64,000 nt of DNA from Aquaspirillum sp. LM1. GTDB taxonomy: Bacteria > Pseudomonadota > Gammaproteobacteria > Burkholderiales > Aquaspirillaceae. The notes under the pieces are model-generated. The model saw only the letters and a program-made list of their open reading frames with translations, was not told the DNA's origin and did not search any database. The position numbers were made by a program, and so were the translations under genes. Shown here piece after piece: positions 26,865-38,300 of the stretch. The stretch's first letter is position 1. Every line of letters begins with the position of its first letter. Where the stretch lies: assembly GCF_002002905.1 (NCBI RefSeq), contig NZ_CP019509.1:1240001-1304000 (forward strand), written 5' to 3'.

Positions 26865-26897
26865 ATCGCCCCTGCCGGTTTTGCCGGCAGGGGCGAT
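26865..26897. terminator. Hairpin terminator downstream of the first chemoreceptor gene
   Basis: Perfect 14-bp stem ATCGCCCCTGCCGG/CCGGCAGGGGCGAT with a five-base loop, 20 bases after the chemoreceptor stop. There is no strong T-run. Confidence 0.6.
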
Positions 26898-26916
26898 CAA
26901 GGTGGCCAGCGCGGCA

Positions 26917-28791
26917 TTACAGCCGGAAGCGCGCCACCAGGGTTTTCAGCGCTTCGCCACACTGGGCCAGGCCATGGATGGTGTGCAGCACATCCTGCAG
27001 GTTTGCGTCGGTTTGCTGGGTTTTCACATTCACCCGCTCGGCGCTGCGCGCCATATCGTGGGTGGCGCTGCCCTGTTCGGCGGTGGCCAGCTTGATATGC
27101 GCCATGCGCTGGGCAATGTCGTCAGCGCGTTCGCGCACGGCGGCCACCCGCAGGGCGGCGTCTTCGGTGTGTGCCATGCTGTGGCTGACCCGTTGCTGGG
27201 TGGCACCGACATGCTCGACAGCGTCGCCGGTCTGGTCAATCACCTGATCCATGATATTGGCAATCTGCACGGTGGCTGCCGACGTGCGCTCGGCCAGCTT
27301 GCGCACCTCATCGGCCACCACGGCAAAGCCGCGTCCCTGCTCGCCGGCACGCGCGGCCTCAATCGCCGCATTCAGCGCCAGCAGATTGGTCTGGTCGGCA
27401 ATGTCGTGAATGGTGTTCACAATGCCGCGAATCGCTTCGGACTTGCTCGACAAGCCGGTCATCACCGTTTGCAGCGCGCTGATGGCACCGACCACCGCCT
27501 GCATTTCTTGCGCCACCGCCTGCATGCCATCCTGCGAACTGACCGAGCCCTGGCGCGACTGCGCTACCAGCGCTTCGGTTTCGCCGACATGCTCGGCAAT
27601 CTGGTTGATGCTCACCGTCACCTGCTCAATGGTGGCGGCGGTGTTGGCCAGCTCGCTGGACTGAATGCGCGAATCGTCGGCAATCTGGCCGGCGCTCTGG
27701 TCCAGCCGTTTGGCCGTGTCGGCCAGCGATTCGGCATGCTGGCGCACGCTGGTGAACATCTGCTGCAGCGCGGCGACAAACTGGTTGAACGCCTGGGCAA
27801 TTTCCGCCAGCTCATCCTGGCCTTTCACCGGCAGGCGCAAGGTCAGGTCGCCCGAGCCGCTGGCCACGCTGCGCATGGCGTCGCGCATTACCGCCAGGCC
27901 GCGCATCATCCGGGCAATGCCCATCCAGGCGGCTACCGAAGCCACCAGCATACAGCCGGCCAGCGTGGCCAGCATGGTGTACAGCATCTGCTTGACCGGT
28001 TCCATGGCGGCAGCCTGTGGCACCAGCACACCCATCAGCCAGCCGGTTTTGCCCACCGGCTGCAGCACCGCCAGCATGGTGGTTCCGGCCAGATCCAGCG
28101 TATGAATCGCGCCGTCTTTGGGCACCGCGTCCGGGCTCAAGCCGGGCACCACGTCGCCAATTTTTTTCAGTGCAGAATCTGCCGTCGGGTGGGCAATGAT
28201 TGCGCCGTCCTGGGTCATCAGAAACGCATAGCCATTGCCGGGCAACTGAGTGGCCACCACTTCTTCCACCACCCGCTTGAGGGTCACATCACCGCCAATC
28301 ACGCCGACCAACTGACCATTGCGGCGCAGGGCCTGGGCAAAGGTGATGATTGGCTGCTTGGTCGAGGCGTCGATATACGGCGGCGAGGCAATCGGACCTT
28401 CGCTGGCTGCGGCGGCCACATACCAGGGCCGCACAGTCGGGTCGTAGCCTGCCGGCACCAGCACCGCCTGGGTAAATTGGGTCATGGTTTTGTCTGGCTG
28501 GCCAAAATAGGTGTCGTCAAAGTGGCCGGCGTCATGGGTCTGGTCGAGAATGCCCTTCAGCTCGCCGTGGCCCACACGCGGCAGTGCCGCACCAATAATC
28601 AGCTGGCGGGTGCTGACCCATTCGCTGACAAACGCTACCTTGCTGGCGGTGGCCTGGCTGATGCTGTGGCGCACCCCTTCTTCGGCGGCAGCGTAGGTGT
28701 GTACATAAGCCACCGTGGTCAACACCGCCGCCAGGCCGGTGACCACCAGCAGAACAAACGCCAGCAGGCGATGACGCAGTGAATTCATCAT
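26917..28791 (-). CDS. Methyl-accepting chemotaxis protein with a double-Cache sensor
   Basis: This 624-aa chemoreceptor has a membrane segment at about 8-30 and a periplasmic dCache-type sensor (about 35-275) with the typical [28 protein letters not shown] and [10 protein letters not shown] second membrane segment lies near 280-300, then HAMP (about 300-355) and a signalling domain with the conserved hairpin tip [31 protein letters not shown] (written in parts; about 460-490). dCache domains of this form often bind amino acids or amines. No C-terminal CheR pentapeptide is present. Confidence 0.93.
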   Translation of the reverse strand: MMNSLRHRLLAFVLLVVTGLAAVLTTVAYVHTYAAAEEGVRHSISQATASKVAFVSEWVSTRQLIIGAALPRVGHGELKGILDQTHDAGHFDDTYFGQPDKTMTQFTQAVLVPAGYDPTVRPWYVAAAASEGPIASPPYIDASTKQPIITFAQALRRNGQLVGVIGGDVTLKRVVEEVVATQLPGNGYAFLMTQDGAIIAHPTADSALKKIGDVVPGLSPDAVPKDGAIHTLDLAGTTMLAVLQPVGKTGWLMGVLVPQAAAMEPVKQMLYTMLATLAGCMLVASVAAWMGIARMMRGLAVMRDAMRSVASGSGDLTLRLPVKGQDELAEIAQAFNQFVAALQQMFTSVRQHAESLADTAKRLDQSAGQIADDSRIQSSELANTAATIEQVTVSINQIAEHVGETEALVAQSRQGSVSSQDGMQAVAQEMQAVVGAISALQTVMTGLSSKSEAIRGIVNTIHDIADQTNLLALNAAIEAARAGEQGRGFAVVADEVRKLAERTSAATVQIANIMDQVIDQTGDAVEHVGATQQRVSHSMAHTEDAALRVAAVRERADDIAQRMAHIKLATAEQGSATHDMARSAERVNVKTQQTDANLQDVLHTIHGLAQCGEALKTLVARFRL

Positions 28792-29089
28792 GATGAGATG
28801 CTTTCTTATCGTGTACCTGGGTGAGGCTCAGGTCAGCAGGCCCTGGTCAGGGTAAGGCCAGGGCGCAGGATAGGCTAGGTAAAATTACTGTATATGGATA
28901 TAGCAAACTCTTAACTAATTTGCCGGCACAAAACACGGCGCGTGGATGCCATCCCGTCTTGCCAGGGCAGGTGTGCGCAGCCAGAGCGCATGGCACAATA
29001 CACGCCAGCACAGGCTGCGCCGGCGCACGCGGGCGCAGCCAATGGCCAGACATCAACCTGGTATTTTGACTTAATTAAAAGATGAGACG

Positions 29090-30274
29090 ATGACAGCACA
29101 GCATTTTCTGCTTGGAGTCACTGGCGGGGTGGCCGCGTATAAATCTGCCGAACTGGTGCGCCTGCTGATCAAGGCCGGACACAGTGTGGAAGTGGCGATG
29201 AGTGAATCGGCCACCCGTTTTGTCAGCCCGGTGACGTTTCAGGCGCTGTCTGGCCGGCCGGTGTACACCGACCTGTGGGACAGCCGGCCAGACAACAATA
29301 TGGCGCATATTGAGCTGACCCGGCGCGCCGATGGCTTTTTGATTGCCCCGGCTACTGCGGATGTGCTGGCCCGGCTGGCGCACGGCCAGTGCAACGACCT
29401 GATCACCACCCTGGCGGCGGCGCGCACCTGTCCGCTGGCGGTGGCACCGGCAATGAACAAGCAGATGTGGGACAACCCGCCCAATCAGCGCAATATCGCC
29501 CAGTTGCGTGGCGATGGCGTGGCGGTGTTCGGACCGGGAACGGGCGAACAGGCCTGCGGTGAAGTGGGCGATGGGCGCATGCTGGAGCCAGAGCAACTGG
29601 CTGACCTGCTGATCGGGCTGACCCAGCGCAAAAGCCTGGCGGGTCGGCGGGTGCTGCTGACGGCTGGCCCTACCTTCGAGCCGATTGACCCGGTGCGCGG
29701 CATTACCAACCTGTCCAGCGGCAAGATGGGCTACGCGCTGGCGCGCGCCTGCCGTGACGCGGGTGCCCAGGTGACGCTGATTTCCGGCCCCACCGCGCTG
29801 GCGTGCCCGCCCGAGGTGAGTTATGTGGCCGCCGGCAGCGCACTGGCCATGCATGCAGCGGTGATGGCGGCGGTGCCGCACCACGACGTATTCATTGCCG
29901 TGGCCGCCGTTGCCGACTACCGGGTGGCCAATTTCAGTCAGGAAAAGATGAAAAAAACCCCGGGCGATACACCCGTGCTGCAACTGACCGAAAACCCGGA
30001 CATTCTGGCCAGCGTGGCGGCCCTGCCCGACGCGCCATTCTGCGTGGGCTTTGCCGCCGAAAGCCACAACCTGATTGCCCACGCCCAGGCCAAGCGCCAG
30101 CGCAAGAAAGTGCCGCTGCTGGTGGCCAATCTGGCCCAGCATGCCATGGGCGCTGACGACAATGAAATTGTCCTGCTTGACGCGGCAGGCGAACACCCGC
30201 TGCCGCGCATGGACAAGCTGGCCACAGCCCGCGCCATTGTCAGCTATCTGGCCAGGCTGTTGCCAGAACGCTGA
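29090..30274 (+). CDS. coaBC: Bifunctional phosphopantothenoylcysteine decarboxylase/synthetase
   Basis: This 394-aa fusion carries out two steps of coenzyme A synthesis. The CoaC flavoprotein half (1-185) has active-site His73 in NNMAHIELT, the PAMNKQMW motif and Cys156 in TGEQACGEVGDGRM. The CoaB half (about 190-394) has LLTAGPTFEPIDPVRGITN, SSGKMGYALA and the KMKKT lysine motif. It is monocistronic. The 298-bp gap with the divergent chemoreceptor gene holds the promoters of both. Confidence 0.96.
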   Translation: MTAQHFLLGVTGGVAAYKSAELVRLLIKAGHSVEVAMSESATRFVSPVTFQALSGRPVYTDLWDSRPDNNMAHIELTRRADGFLIAPATADVLARLAHGQCNDLITTLAAARTCPLAVAPAMNKQMWDNPPNQRNIAQLRGDGVAVFGPGTGEQACGEVGDGRMLEPEQLADLLIGLTQRKSLAGRRVLLTAGPTFEPIDPVRGITNLSSGKMGYALARACRDAGAQVTLISGPTALACPPEVSYVAAGSALAMHAAVMAAVPHHDVFIAVAAVADYRVANFSQEKMKKTPGDTPVLQLTENPDILASVAALPDAPFCVGFAAESHNLIAHAQAKRQRKKVPLLVANLAQHAMGADDNEIVLLDAAGEHPLPRMDKLATARAIVSYLARLLPER

Positions 30275-30284
30275 AAACGGGTTA

Positions 30285-30317
30285 GCAGCCAGCCGGCGTT
30301 ATGCCACCGCTGGCTGC
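30285..30317. terminator. Hairpin in the convergent coaBC/accD gap
   Basis: GCAGCCAGC (30285-30293) pairs with GCTGGCTGC (30309-30317) across the accD stop codon. No T-run; probably a shared 3'-end structure. Confidence 0.4.
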
Positions 30318-31165
30318 CGGGTCAGCAGAGTCAGCAGATCCGCCAGGCGCTGACGCAGTTCGCGCCGATCGACGATCATGTCGATGGCACCTTTTTCCAG
30401 CAGGAATTCCGCCCGCTGAAAACCTTCCGGCAGGGTTTCACGCACGGTTTGCTCAATCACCCGTGGGCCGGCAAAGCCAATCAGCGCGCCCGGTTCGGCA
30501 ATCACCACATCGCCCAGAAAGGCAAAGCTGGCGGAAACGCCGCCCATGGTCGGGTCGGTCAGCAGCGAGATGAACGGCAGCTTGTGGTCGGTCAGCAGCT
30601 GCAGGGCGGCGCTGGTCTTGGCCATCTGCATCAGCGAGTTCAGGCCTTCCTGCATGCGCGCGCCGCCGGAAGCAGAAATGCAGATGAATGGCGCGCGCTG
30701 TTCAACCGCCGCCCGCACGCCGCGCACAAAGCGCTCGCCCACCACCGACCCCATCGAGCCGCCAATAAAGCGGAACTCAAACGCCGCCGCGACCACCGGC
30801 ACATTGTGAATGCTGCCCTGCATCACCACCAGCGCATCGTCTTCGCCGGTGCTGGCCTGGGCGGCGGTCAGCCGTTCCGGGTATTTCTTGCTGTCCTTGA
30901 ACTTGAGAATGTCCACCGGGGTGACGTCACTGCCAATTTCAAAGCGGCCTTCGCCATCCAGCAGCATGTCCAGCCGCGCGCGCGCGCCAACGGCATTGTG
31001 GTGGCTGCATTTCGGGCAGACATGCAGATTGTTTTCCAGATCGGTGTGGTACAGCACCGCTTCGCAGGCGGCGCACTTGCTCCACAGCCCTTCCGGCACG
31101 GCGGACTTGTTGCTTTTGCTGTCTTTGTTGATCTTCGGGGGAAGGAGCTTGTTCAACCAGCTCAT
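30299..31165 (-). CDS. accD: Acetyl-CoA carboxylase carboxyltransferase subunit beta
   Basis: The 288-aa beta subunit pairs with AccA to transfer carboxyl from biotin to acetyl-CoA, making malonyl-CoA for fatty acid synthesis. The N-terminal zinc ribbon has Cys31, Cys34, Cys50 and Cys53. The crotonase-fold domain carries [26 protein letters not shown] and [14 protein letters not shown]. The start is [10 protein letters not shown] at 31165 with GGAG upstream. It lies downstream of trpA with an 86-bp gap holding a GC hairpin (31224-31245), the usual trpFBA-accD order of beta- and gammaproteobacteria. Confidence 0.97.
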   Translation of the reverse strand: MSWLNKLLPPKINKDSKSNKSAVPEGLWSKCAACEAVLYHTDLENNLHVCPKCSHHNAVGARARLDMLLDGEGRFEIGSDVTPVDILKFKDSKKYPERLTAAQASTGEDDALVVMQGSIHNVPVVAAAFEFRFIGGSMGSVVGERFVRGVRAAVEQRAPFICISASGGARMQEGLNSLMQMAKTSAALQLLTDHKLPFISLLTDPTMGGVSASFAFLGDVVIAEPGALIGFAGPRVIEQTVRETLPEGFQRAEFLLEKGAIDMIVDRRELRQRLADLLTLLTRQPAVA

Positions 31166-31251
31166 GATATCTCCAGGGCCTGACGTCATTCGGGCCGACG
31201 TCAGACGGGGGTTGGGTCAGGCAGGCGCGGGCGGTGGCCCGCGCCGTCGGG

Positions 31252-32043
31252 TCAGGCGTCCAGCGCGGCGCGAATATCCGCCAGCAGGGCTTGCAGGGTG
31301 GCGGCGGCCTGGTCCAGCGGTGCGTTTTCCACCGCCTGCACCAGCCGGCTGCCAATCACCACGGCGTCGGACACATCGGCCACCTGGCGGGCCGTCTGGC
31401 CGTCGCGAATGCCAAAACCCACGCCAATGGGCAGCTGGATATGCTCGCGAATGGCCGCCACCCGGCGGGCCACTTCGCTGACGTCCAGATTGGCTGCGCC
31501 AGTCACGCCCTTGAGCGACACATAATAGACATAGCCGCGCGCATGGCGGGCAATATCGGCCAGACGCGCCGCCGGTGTGGTGGGCGCAATCAGGTAAATC
31601 GGTGCCAGCTGTTCGGCGTGCAGCGCCAGCGACAGCGCTTCGGCTTCTTCGGGCGGGCAGTCCACCGTCAGCAGGCCATCCACCCCGGCGGCGCGGGCGG
31701 CCTGGGCAAATTCGCCGTAGCCCATGGCTTCCACCGGGTTCAGATAACCCATCAGCACCACTGGGGTGGTGGTGTTGTGCTGACGGAACTCGGCCACCAG
31801 TGCCAGCACGTCGCGCAGGCCCACGCCGTGGACCAGCGCCCGTTCGCTGGCGCGCTGAATTACCGGGCCGTCGGCCATCGGGTCAGAAAACGGCACGCCC
31901 AGTTCAAGGATGTCGGCCCCCCCGGCCACCAGCGCGTCCATCAGCGCTACGGTCAGGCCAGGGTTGGGGTCGCCTGCAGTGATAAACGGAATCAGGGCCT
32001 TGCGGCCTGCCAGTTCGGCAAAACAGCGGTCAATACGGTTCAT
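31252..32043 (-). CDS. trpA: Tryptophan synthase alpha chain
   Basis: This 263-aa TIM-barrel subunit cleaves indole-3-glycerol phosphate to indole and glyceraldehyde 3-phosphate. Catalytic Glu and Asp lie in [18 protein letters not shown] (about 48-65). [11 protein letters not shown] and [12 protein letters not shown] form the phosphate-binding loops. Start at [20 protein letters not shown]. It lies 65 bp downstream of trpB. Confidence 0.96.
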   Translation of the reverse strand: MNRIDRCFAELAGRKALIPFITAGDPNPGLTVALMDALVAGGADILELGVPFSDPMADGPVIQRASERALVHGVGLRDVLALVAEFRQHNTTTPVVLMGYLNPVEAMGYGEFAQAARAAGVDGLLTVDCPPEEAEALSLALHAEQLAPIYLIAPTTPAARLADIARHARGYVYYVSLKGVTGAANLDVSEVARRVAAIREHIQLPIGVGFGIRDGQTARQVADVSDAVVIGSRLVQAVENAPLDQAAATLQALLADIRAALDA

Positions 32044-32108
32044 GCAGTATCCATTTCTGCCCGGCGCGGTCAGCACGCCGGGGTCAATACGGTACGGAGG
32101 CTGGCAGC

Positions 32109-33308
32109 TTACAGCGTCATGCCCACCAGGCCGGCCACGGTGTTGATGTCCTTGTCGCCCCGGCCCGACAGATTGACCAGAATCACCTGATCCTGGCTCA
32201 GGGTGGGGGCCAGCTTGGCGGCGTAGGCCAGCGCATGGCTGGACTCCAGCGCCGGAATAATGCCTTCGTAGCGGCACAGGTCGTGGAAGGCCACCAGCGC
32301 TTCGCTGTCGGTCACTGCCACGTATTCGGCACGGCCACTGTCTTTCAGATGGCTGTGCTCCGGCCCCACGCCAGGGTAGTCCAGCCCGGCGGATACCGAA
32401 TGGGTTTCGATGATCTGGCCATTGGCGTCCTGCATCAGATAGCTGCGGGTGCCGTGCAGTACGCCAGGGCGGCCAGCTGACAGCGGTGCAGCGTGACGGC
32501 CAGTGTCCAGGCCATCGCCGCCGGCTTCCACGCCAATCAGGCGCACGCCTTCCACCGGGATGTACGGATAAAAAATTCCGATGGCGTTGGAGCCGCCGCC
32601 CACGCAGGCCACCACGGCATCCGGCTGGCGGCCAATCATTTCCGGCATTTGCACCTTGGATTCTTCGCCAATCACCGACACAAAGTCGCGCACCATCATC
32701 GGGTAGGGGTGCGGGCCGGCGGCGGTGCCCAGGATGTAGAAGGTGCTGTCAACGTTGGTCACCCAGTCGCGCATGGCTTCGTTGAGCGCGTCTTTCAGGG
32801 TTTTCGAGCCGGATTCCACCGGCACCACGCTGGCACCCAGCAGTTTCATGCGGAACACATTGGGGGCCTGACGCTTGACGTCCTCGGCACCCATGTACAC
32901 CACGCATTCCATGCCGTAGCGGGCGGCCACGGTGGCGGTGGCCACGCCGTGCTGGCCAGCACCGGTTTCGGCGATCACCCGCTTCTTGCCCATGCGCTTG
33001 GCCAGCAGCGCCTGGCCAATGGCGTTGTTGATCTTGTGCGCCCCGGTGTGGTTGAGGTCTTCGCGCTTGAGGTAGATCTGTGCGCCGCCGCAGGCTTCGC
33101 TGAGCCGGCGGGCGTGGTAGATCGGGCTGGGGCGGCCAACGTAGTGCTTGAGTTCGTTCTGGTATTCGGCCAGAAAGTCTGGGTCGTCTTTATAGCGGGC
33201 GTATTCGCGCTTCAGTTCGTCCAGCGCAGCCATCAGGGTTTCGGCCACATAAGTGCCGCCGTAGCGCCCAAAGTGGCCTTGTGCGTCGGGAAGGTCATAC
33301 GGATGCAT
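32109..33308 (-). CDS. trpB: Tryptophan synthase beta chain
   Basis: This 399-aa PLP enzyme condenses indole with serine. The PLP lysine is Lys92 in [11 protein letters not shown]. The [14 protein letters not shown] loop binds the PLP phosphate, and [14 protein letters not shown] is diagnostic of the major TrpB1 family. The start [11 protein letters not shown] at 33308 lies inside the last codons of trpF (14-base overlap), so the two are translationally coupled. Confidence 0.97.
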   Translation of the reverse strand: MHPYDLPDAQGHFGRYGGTYVAETLMAALDELKREYARYKDDPDFLAEYQNELKHYVGRPSPIYHARRLSEACGGAQIYLKREDLNHTGAHKINNAIGQALLAKRMGKKRVIAETGAGQHGVATATVAARYGMECVVYMGAEDVKRQAPNVFRMKLLGASVVPVESGSKTLKDALNEAMRDWVTNVDSTFYILGTAAGPHPYPMMVRDFVSVIGEESKVQMPEMIGRQPDAVVACVGGGSNAIGIFYPYIPVEGVRLIGVEAGGDGLDTGRHAAPLSAGRPGVLHGTRSYLMQDANGQIIETHSVSAGLDYPGVGPEHSHLKDSGRAEYVAVTDSEALVAFHDLCRYEGIIPALESSHALAYAAKLAPTLSQDQVILVNLSGRGDKDINTVAGLVGMTL

Positions 33309-33921
33309 TCTGAACTCCTGCAATAAATGCCGCCATGCGGGCAGCGTCCTTGATGCCTTTGCTGGCTTCCACGCCGCTGGAGACATCCACGGCGGCCGGG
33401 CGGGTGGCGCGAATGGCCTGGGCAATATTGTCCGGCTCCAGGCCCCCCGACAGAATCAGCGGCAGCGGCAGGGTGTCCGGCAGCAGCGCCCAGTCGAAGG
33501 TGGCCCCGGTGCCACCGGGCACCCCCGGCACAAAGGCATCGGTGAGTAAACCACGCGCCCCGGTGTGGGCAAGCGCGTATTGTAGCAAATCCAGGCCGGG
33601 CTGAACGCGCACGGCTTTCAGGTACGGGCGGGCAAACTGGCGGCAAAAGGCCGGTGATTCGTCGCCATGAAACTGCAGCAGGTCGATGGGCACGGCGTTG
33701 AGCACGGCGTGCACTGCGTCTGGTTCAGGATCGACAAACAGCGCCACCACGCTGACAAACGGTGGCAGCGCGGCCACAATCGCCTGCGCCTGCTCCAGGC
33801 TGACATGGCGCGGGCTTTTCGGGTAGAACACCAGTCCAATGGCGTCCGCGCCCAGCGCAGCGGCCAGTTGGCCATCTTCGGGGCGGGTGATGCCGCAAAC
33901 CTTGATGCGAACGGCAGACAT
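33295..33921 (-). CDS. trpF: Phosphoribosylanthranilate isomerase
   Basis: This 208-aa TIM-barrel enzyme catalyses the Amadori rearrangement of phosphoribosylanthranilate. The general base Cys9 is in [11 protein letters not shown], and the [20 protein letters not shown] and [11 protein letters not shown] segments carry the acid aspartate and phosphate loop. Its ATG overlaps the truA stop (TAATG) and its end overlaps trpB. Confidence 0.95.
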   Translation of the reverse strand: MSAVRIKVCGITRPEDGQLAAALGADAIGLVFYPKSPRHVSLEQAQAIVAALPPFVSVVALFVDPEPDAVHAVLNAVPIDLLQFHGDESPAFCRQFARPYLKAVRVQPGLDLLQYALAHTGARGLLTDAFVPGVPGGTGATFDWALLPDTLPLPLILSGGLEPDNIAQAIRATRPAAVDVSSGVEASKGIKDAARMAAFIAGVQNASV

Positions 33922-34712
33922 TACAGATCCTCTCGACGCGGGCCATACAGGCCGGCAGGGCTGGGCAGGCCAAATTCAGCCGGATAGCGCACCCCGGTCA
34001 GGTAGAGCCCGTCGGGCATGAAGGTAGGGGGGGCGATGCGGCGGTTGCGCGCGGCCAGCAGCTCGGCCATCCAGGCCGGCGGCTGCTTGCCCTTGCCCAC
34101 CACCAGCAGCGCGCCCACCAGATTGCGCACCATATGGTGCAGGAAGGCATCGGCTTCCAGGCTGAAGGTCAGGGTGTCGCCGTCGGCGTCGATGTCCAGC
34201 CGGGTGAGGGTTTTCACCGGGGTCTTGGCCTGGCATTCGGCGGCGCGGAAGCTGGAAAAATCATGCTGGCCCAACAAATACCTGGCGGCCTCGCGCATTC
34301 GCGCGACCTCCAGCGGCACATGAAACCAGCCCACCTGGCCGGCGGCAATCGCCGGGCGTACCGGGCGGTTGAGCAACACATAGCGGTAGCAGCGGGCATA
34401 GGCCGAGAAGCGGGCGTGAAACTGCTCGGGCACCGGTTTGGCCCAGCACACCGCCACGCCTGATGGCAAATGGCTGTTCACCCCGCGCACCCAGGCACCG
34501 GGCGGGCGCGCCACGTCGCAGTCCAGGTGTACCACCTGGCCGCTGGCATGCACCCCGGCGTCGGTGCGCCCGGCCGCATGGCAGCGCACCGGCACGCCAA
34601 CAATCGCGGCAATGGCGCGCTCCAGCGCGTCCTGCACGGTATTGCCCTTGGGCTGGGTTTGCCAGCCGGCAAATCCACGCCCGTCGTATTCCACCCCTAA
34701 TGCAATTCTCAT
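33921..34712 (-). CDS. truA: tRNA pseudouridine(38-40) synthase TruA
   Basis: This 263-aa enzyme modifies U38-U40 of tRNA anticodon arms. The catalytic aspartate is Asp51 in [42 protein letters not shown] and the start [18 protein letters not shown] are characteristic. Four-base overlap with the membrane-protein gene upstream and one-base stop/start overlap with trpF downstream. Confidence 0.96.
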   Translation of the reverse strand: MRIALGVEYDGRGFAGWQTQPKGNTVQDALERAIAAIVGVPVRCHAAGRTDAGVHASGQVVHLDCDVARPPGAWVRGVNSHLPSGVAVCWAKPVPEQFHARFSAYARCYRYVLLNRPVRPAIAAGQVGWFHVPLEVARMREAARYLLGQHDFSSFRAAECQAKTPVKTLTRLDIDADGDTLTFSLEADAFLHHMVRNLVGALLVVGKGKQPPAWMAELLAARNRRIAPPTFMPDGLYLTGVRYPAEFGLPSPAGLYGPRREDL

Positions 34713-35395
34713 CCGCTATATAACCACCCGGACAGCCCCACCGCCAGCAGCAGGGCGATCAGGGCCAAGGTGTCCCACCCAGTCAAAACACGCAATTGTA
34801 ACGTCAACACCTGCTCGCCGTCCTGTGTGGCAGCAGGCGGGGCGGATAACAGCTGCCAGACATCGCGCCAGTGCGGCGATGCGCCGCCGGTCAGCCGCTC
34901 GGTTTCGGCCAGGGTCAGCCACAGCCGCAACGCAGCGCGGTTGACGTCCAGCCCCAGCCCCACCAGCGGCCAGCACAGGCTGCGCAGCCCCAGCAGCCAG
35001 TCCTGGCGCGACTGGCGGGCAAACAGCCATTTCATGCACCACAGCAAGGTAAGCAGGCGCAGCGCATGCGCCAGCCCTTCCATCACTCCTTCGCGGGTGG
35101 GTGCCCAGTCAGCGCTCCACAGCGCCTGGCCGGGCACGCTCCAGCCCATGGCCGCCACCAGGGTGATCAACAGCCAGCGCACCCGGCGCAAAGCCTGCCA
35201 CGGCACCGCCGGCTGTCGCCAGCCGGCCAATAGGGCCATCAGGCCAGCGGCCAGCAACTGGCATGGCCCTGACCACAGCGGCAGCATCAGCGCCAGCGCC
35301 AGCCAGCCGGCCAGCGGCACCAGCGGATGAAAAAACCCCGACCCGGTCAGCGGGTCGGGGCGGGAGGCGGTCAGCTTCACCTTGTCCTCGGGCAA
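34709..35395 (-). CDS. Hydrophobic membrane protein resembling ECF-T/CbiQ-type components (start uncertain)
   Basis: The frame encodes up to 228 aa with about five membrane segments. Residues about 105-160 ([55 protein letters not shown]) resemble the core of ECF-transporter T subunits, but no ATPase or S component is adjacent, so this is tentative. The outermost start is TTG; GTG at 35380 has GAGGA upstream. A perfect minus-strand terminator (35330-35360) sits inside the 5' part of this frame, so translation may begin further in. The stop overlaps the truA start (ATGA). Confidence 0.6.
   Translation of the reverse strand: MPEDKVKLTASRPDPLTGSGFFHPLVPLAGWLALALMLPLWSGPCQLLAAGLMALLAGWRQPAVPWQALRRVRWLLITLVAAMGWSVPGQALWSADWAPTREGVMEGLAHALRLLTLLWCMKWLFARQSRQDWLLGLRSLCWPLVGLGLDVNRAALRLWLTLAETERLTGGASPHWRDVWQLLSAPPAATQDGEQVLTLQLRVLTGWDTLALIALLLAVGLSGWLYSG
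35330..35360 (-). terminator. fimV intrinsic terminator, inside the next frame
   Basis: On the minus strand CCCCGACCCG, loop CTGAC, CGGGTCGGGG and TTTTTT form a strong terminator 37 bases after the fimV stop. It overlaps the first codons of the membrane-protein frame that leads to truA. Confidence 0.85.
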
Positions 35396-35396
35396 T

Positions 35397-38300
35397 TCAG
35401 AGTTTTTCCAGCAGGCTCATGGCGGTGTCACGCTGGGCGTCAGTGCCTTCCGACAGCACTTCAGCCAGAATTTCCCGTGCGCCATCCTGGTCGCCCATGT
35501 CGATGTACACCTTGGCCAGATCCAGCTTGGTGTCTACCTGTTCCGGGGTGACAATCGGGCCATCGTCATGCGGCAGCTCTTCGTCGGGCAGCTCGTCCAT
35601 CGACGGCGCATCCGCCAGTGCAGCGGCCAGCGCCCCCCGGTCAAACGATGGCGTCATGGCCGGAATGGCGTCCTGGAACACCGCATCAAAGTCAAACGCC
35701 AGGTCTGGTGCCGACAGTGGCATGGCCGGCGGCGGGGCCGGTTCGCTCATTTCGTCCTTGAGCGGATTGTCGTCGGCGGCGTTCTCGTCGATCGGCTCGG
35801 CCAGTTCGGCAGCCAGTGCGCCATCGTCCGGCATTTCCAGCGGCATGTCGGCGGCTTCCAGCACGGTGTCGTCCGGTGGCGGCAGGTCGTCCATCGACGG
35901 CGCATCTTCCAGCGCAGCCGCCAGCGCGGCCAGATCCAGCGCCGGGACTTGTGGCACGGTGTCTTCCAGAATGCCATCAAAATCCAGCGCCATGTCTTCA
36001 TGCAAGCGCTTGGCCGCTTCTGCGGCCGCCGCCGCTCGGGCGGCTTTTTCGGCCTTGGCTTCGGCTTCCTGCTTGGCCTGCTCGGCGGCAATCAGCGCGT
36101 CGATGTCGAGTTCTTCTTCCGCTTCCTCGACGGGTGCCGGCTCGGGGGCCGGGGCGCTGGCCGGGGTGGGCTGGGCAAACAGGTCGTCCAGATCGTTCTG
36201 GCTGAGCGTGTCGGCCACCGGGTCGGCAATCGCTGCCGGGGTGGCGGGTGCCACGGGTTTCGGTGCCGCTTCGGCTGCCGCTGGCGCAGCAGCGGCTGGC
36301 GCGGTACCCACATCGCCAAAGTCAAACAGCTCATCCATCGAGAAGTCTTGCGAGGCTGGCGGTGGCGGCGGCGGCGGGGCCTTGACTTCTTCGGCTTGCT
36401 TGCCCTTGTTTTCCAGCTGGAAATCGTAATTGAGCAGCGGTTTTTCTTCCTGCTCAATGTCGGAAGCATCCGGGGTAAAGCTGCCGCCACCCTGCATCAC
36501 GGCATCGTCAGGCAGCAGGAAGTCGTCGCCGTCCATGCCAAACGGGTCTGCCTCAACCGGAGCCGGGGCCGGCGCGGCTGGCGCGGGCTTGGCAGCTGCC
36601 ACTTCGACCGGGGCGGGGGCGGGTGGTGGCAGATCGGGTTCATCAAAACCAAAATCAACGGCATCGACCGGTGTGCTGACCACGGGTGCGGCGTATAGCG
36701 GATGATTCGGGTCAAGGCTGCGACCCATTTCCAGCGCCTGCAGCCACAACGGGCTGGTCTTGCTGACGGCATCCAGCAGGCGGGCGGCCTGGGCATTGAA
36801 CTTGTCCACCAGCGGGGTGGCGTAGTACACCTTGAGCAGTTTCAGGCGCAGTTCATGGCGGTCTGGGGTTTTTTGCAGCGCGGCCATCAGCACGGTTTCG
36901 GCCTGGGCCAGTTTGCCGTATTCAATCAGCCGATCGGCCACCTGCAGCGGGTCTTCCTCGCTGGCGTCGCTGGCCACAGCTGCCACACTGGCCGGCAAGA
37001 CCTCATCTGCCGGTGCGTCTTCCTTGGGCTTGCGTGGACGACGGGCCAACAGGCGGGCAAAAAAGGCTTTCAGCGCATCCTGGCGGCGGTGGGCGTAGGC
37101 CAGCCCGGCGGCCAGAATCGCCGCTGCGCTCAGCCCGCCAACCAGCACCATGCTGTCGCTGCTGCCAAGGCTGCTGGCACTGGCCGGGGCGGCGGCAGAA
37201 GCCGGTTTTTTCGATTCACCGCCAGCAGCAGCGGCTTCGTTGTCTTCGGCCTGTTTCTGCGCCTGAGCACCCGCTTGCGAGCGCAGCGCCAGCAGGCTGC
37301 GCATTTCTTCCAGCTGGTTTTCCAGCACGCCAATGCGGTCGCCGGCTTCTTTCAGCTGCTTTTCCCGGGTGACCAGTTCTTCTTCCAGCTGGGCCGCGCG
37401 TTCCTGCGGCTCTGTGGGCTTGCCCTCTACCTTGGACAGTTTCAGCACATCCTGCTTGCTGTCGGCGGGGGCCACTTGCGCACTGGCGTCGGTTGGCGCG
37501 GTTTTGCCCTGACTGGGTGGCTGCGCCGCGCTGGCGCTGGCGGCGTCAGCCGAGCGCAGCACATAGTTGCGCCAGTCCTTGACCTGGGCACGCACGGTGT
37601 CCAGCGCCTGGGCGGGCGGAATGGCGCGCACGCTGGCGGCGGTGGGCACGTCCAGGGTTTCGCCGGCACGCAGCTTGTCCATATTGCCGGCAAACGCCCC
37701 GCTATTATTGCGGTACAGGCCGACCATCATTTGTTCCAGCGACGCGTCGGCGGGCTTGAGCCGGGCGGCAACGCCCGACAGGGTTTCGCCGGGCTTGACT
37801 TTGTGCTGCCCCGCTACGGGCAATGGTTCATTGCTGGCCTTGCTGTCTTGCGGCGGGCTGGCAGGGGCGGGCTTGCTGGCGCTGGCCGCAGGGGCTACTG
37901 GTGCAGGAGAGGTTGCTGCCGGGGTGGCCGGGGTGGCTGGCGCAGGGGCAGCGGGGGCGGGCGTTGCCGCTGGTGCCGGGTTGGCGGCAGGCTTGGCCTG
38001 CTCGGCGCTCACCGGCAACGCTGGCAAGGGGCCTTCCACCGGCTCAAGCAGCGCGGTGAATTCCTTGAAGATGCGCGCGCCGTCGTCGTTCAGCTCCAGC
38101 AGCAAAAACAGAAAAGGATCGCTGATGGGCTGGCTGCCCTGCACCCTGGCCACCAGCTTGCCATCCGCTTTGCGGCTGACGCTGACTTTCAGGCTGTTGA
38201 GCACCTCAGGGTAATCCATCTGCATTTCGGCAAAGGCGCTGGGCGGTGCCAGGCTGACCTTGAGCTTGCTCAGGTCCTGGGTACGAATGCCGGTAATGTC

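Noticed and set aside
28792-28920. FliA-type promoter for the first chemoreceptor (ACGATAAG near 28805)
   Set aside because: No matching -35 element at the required spacing.
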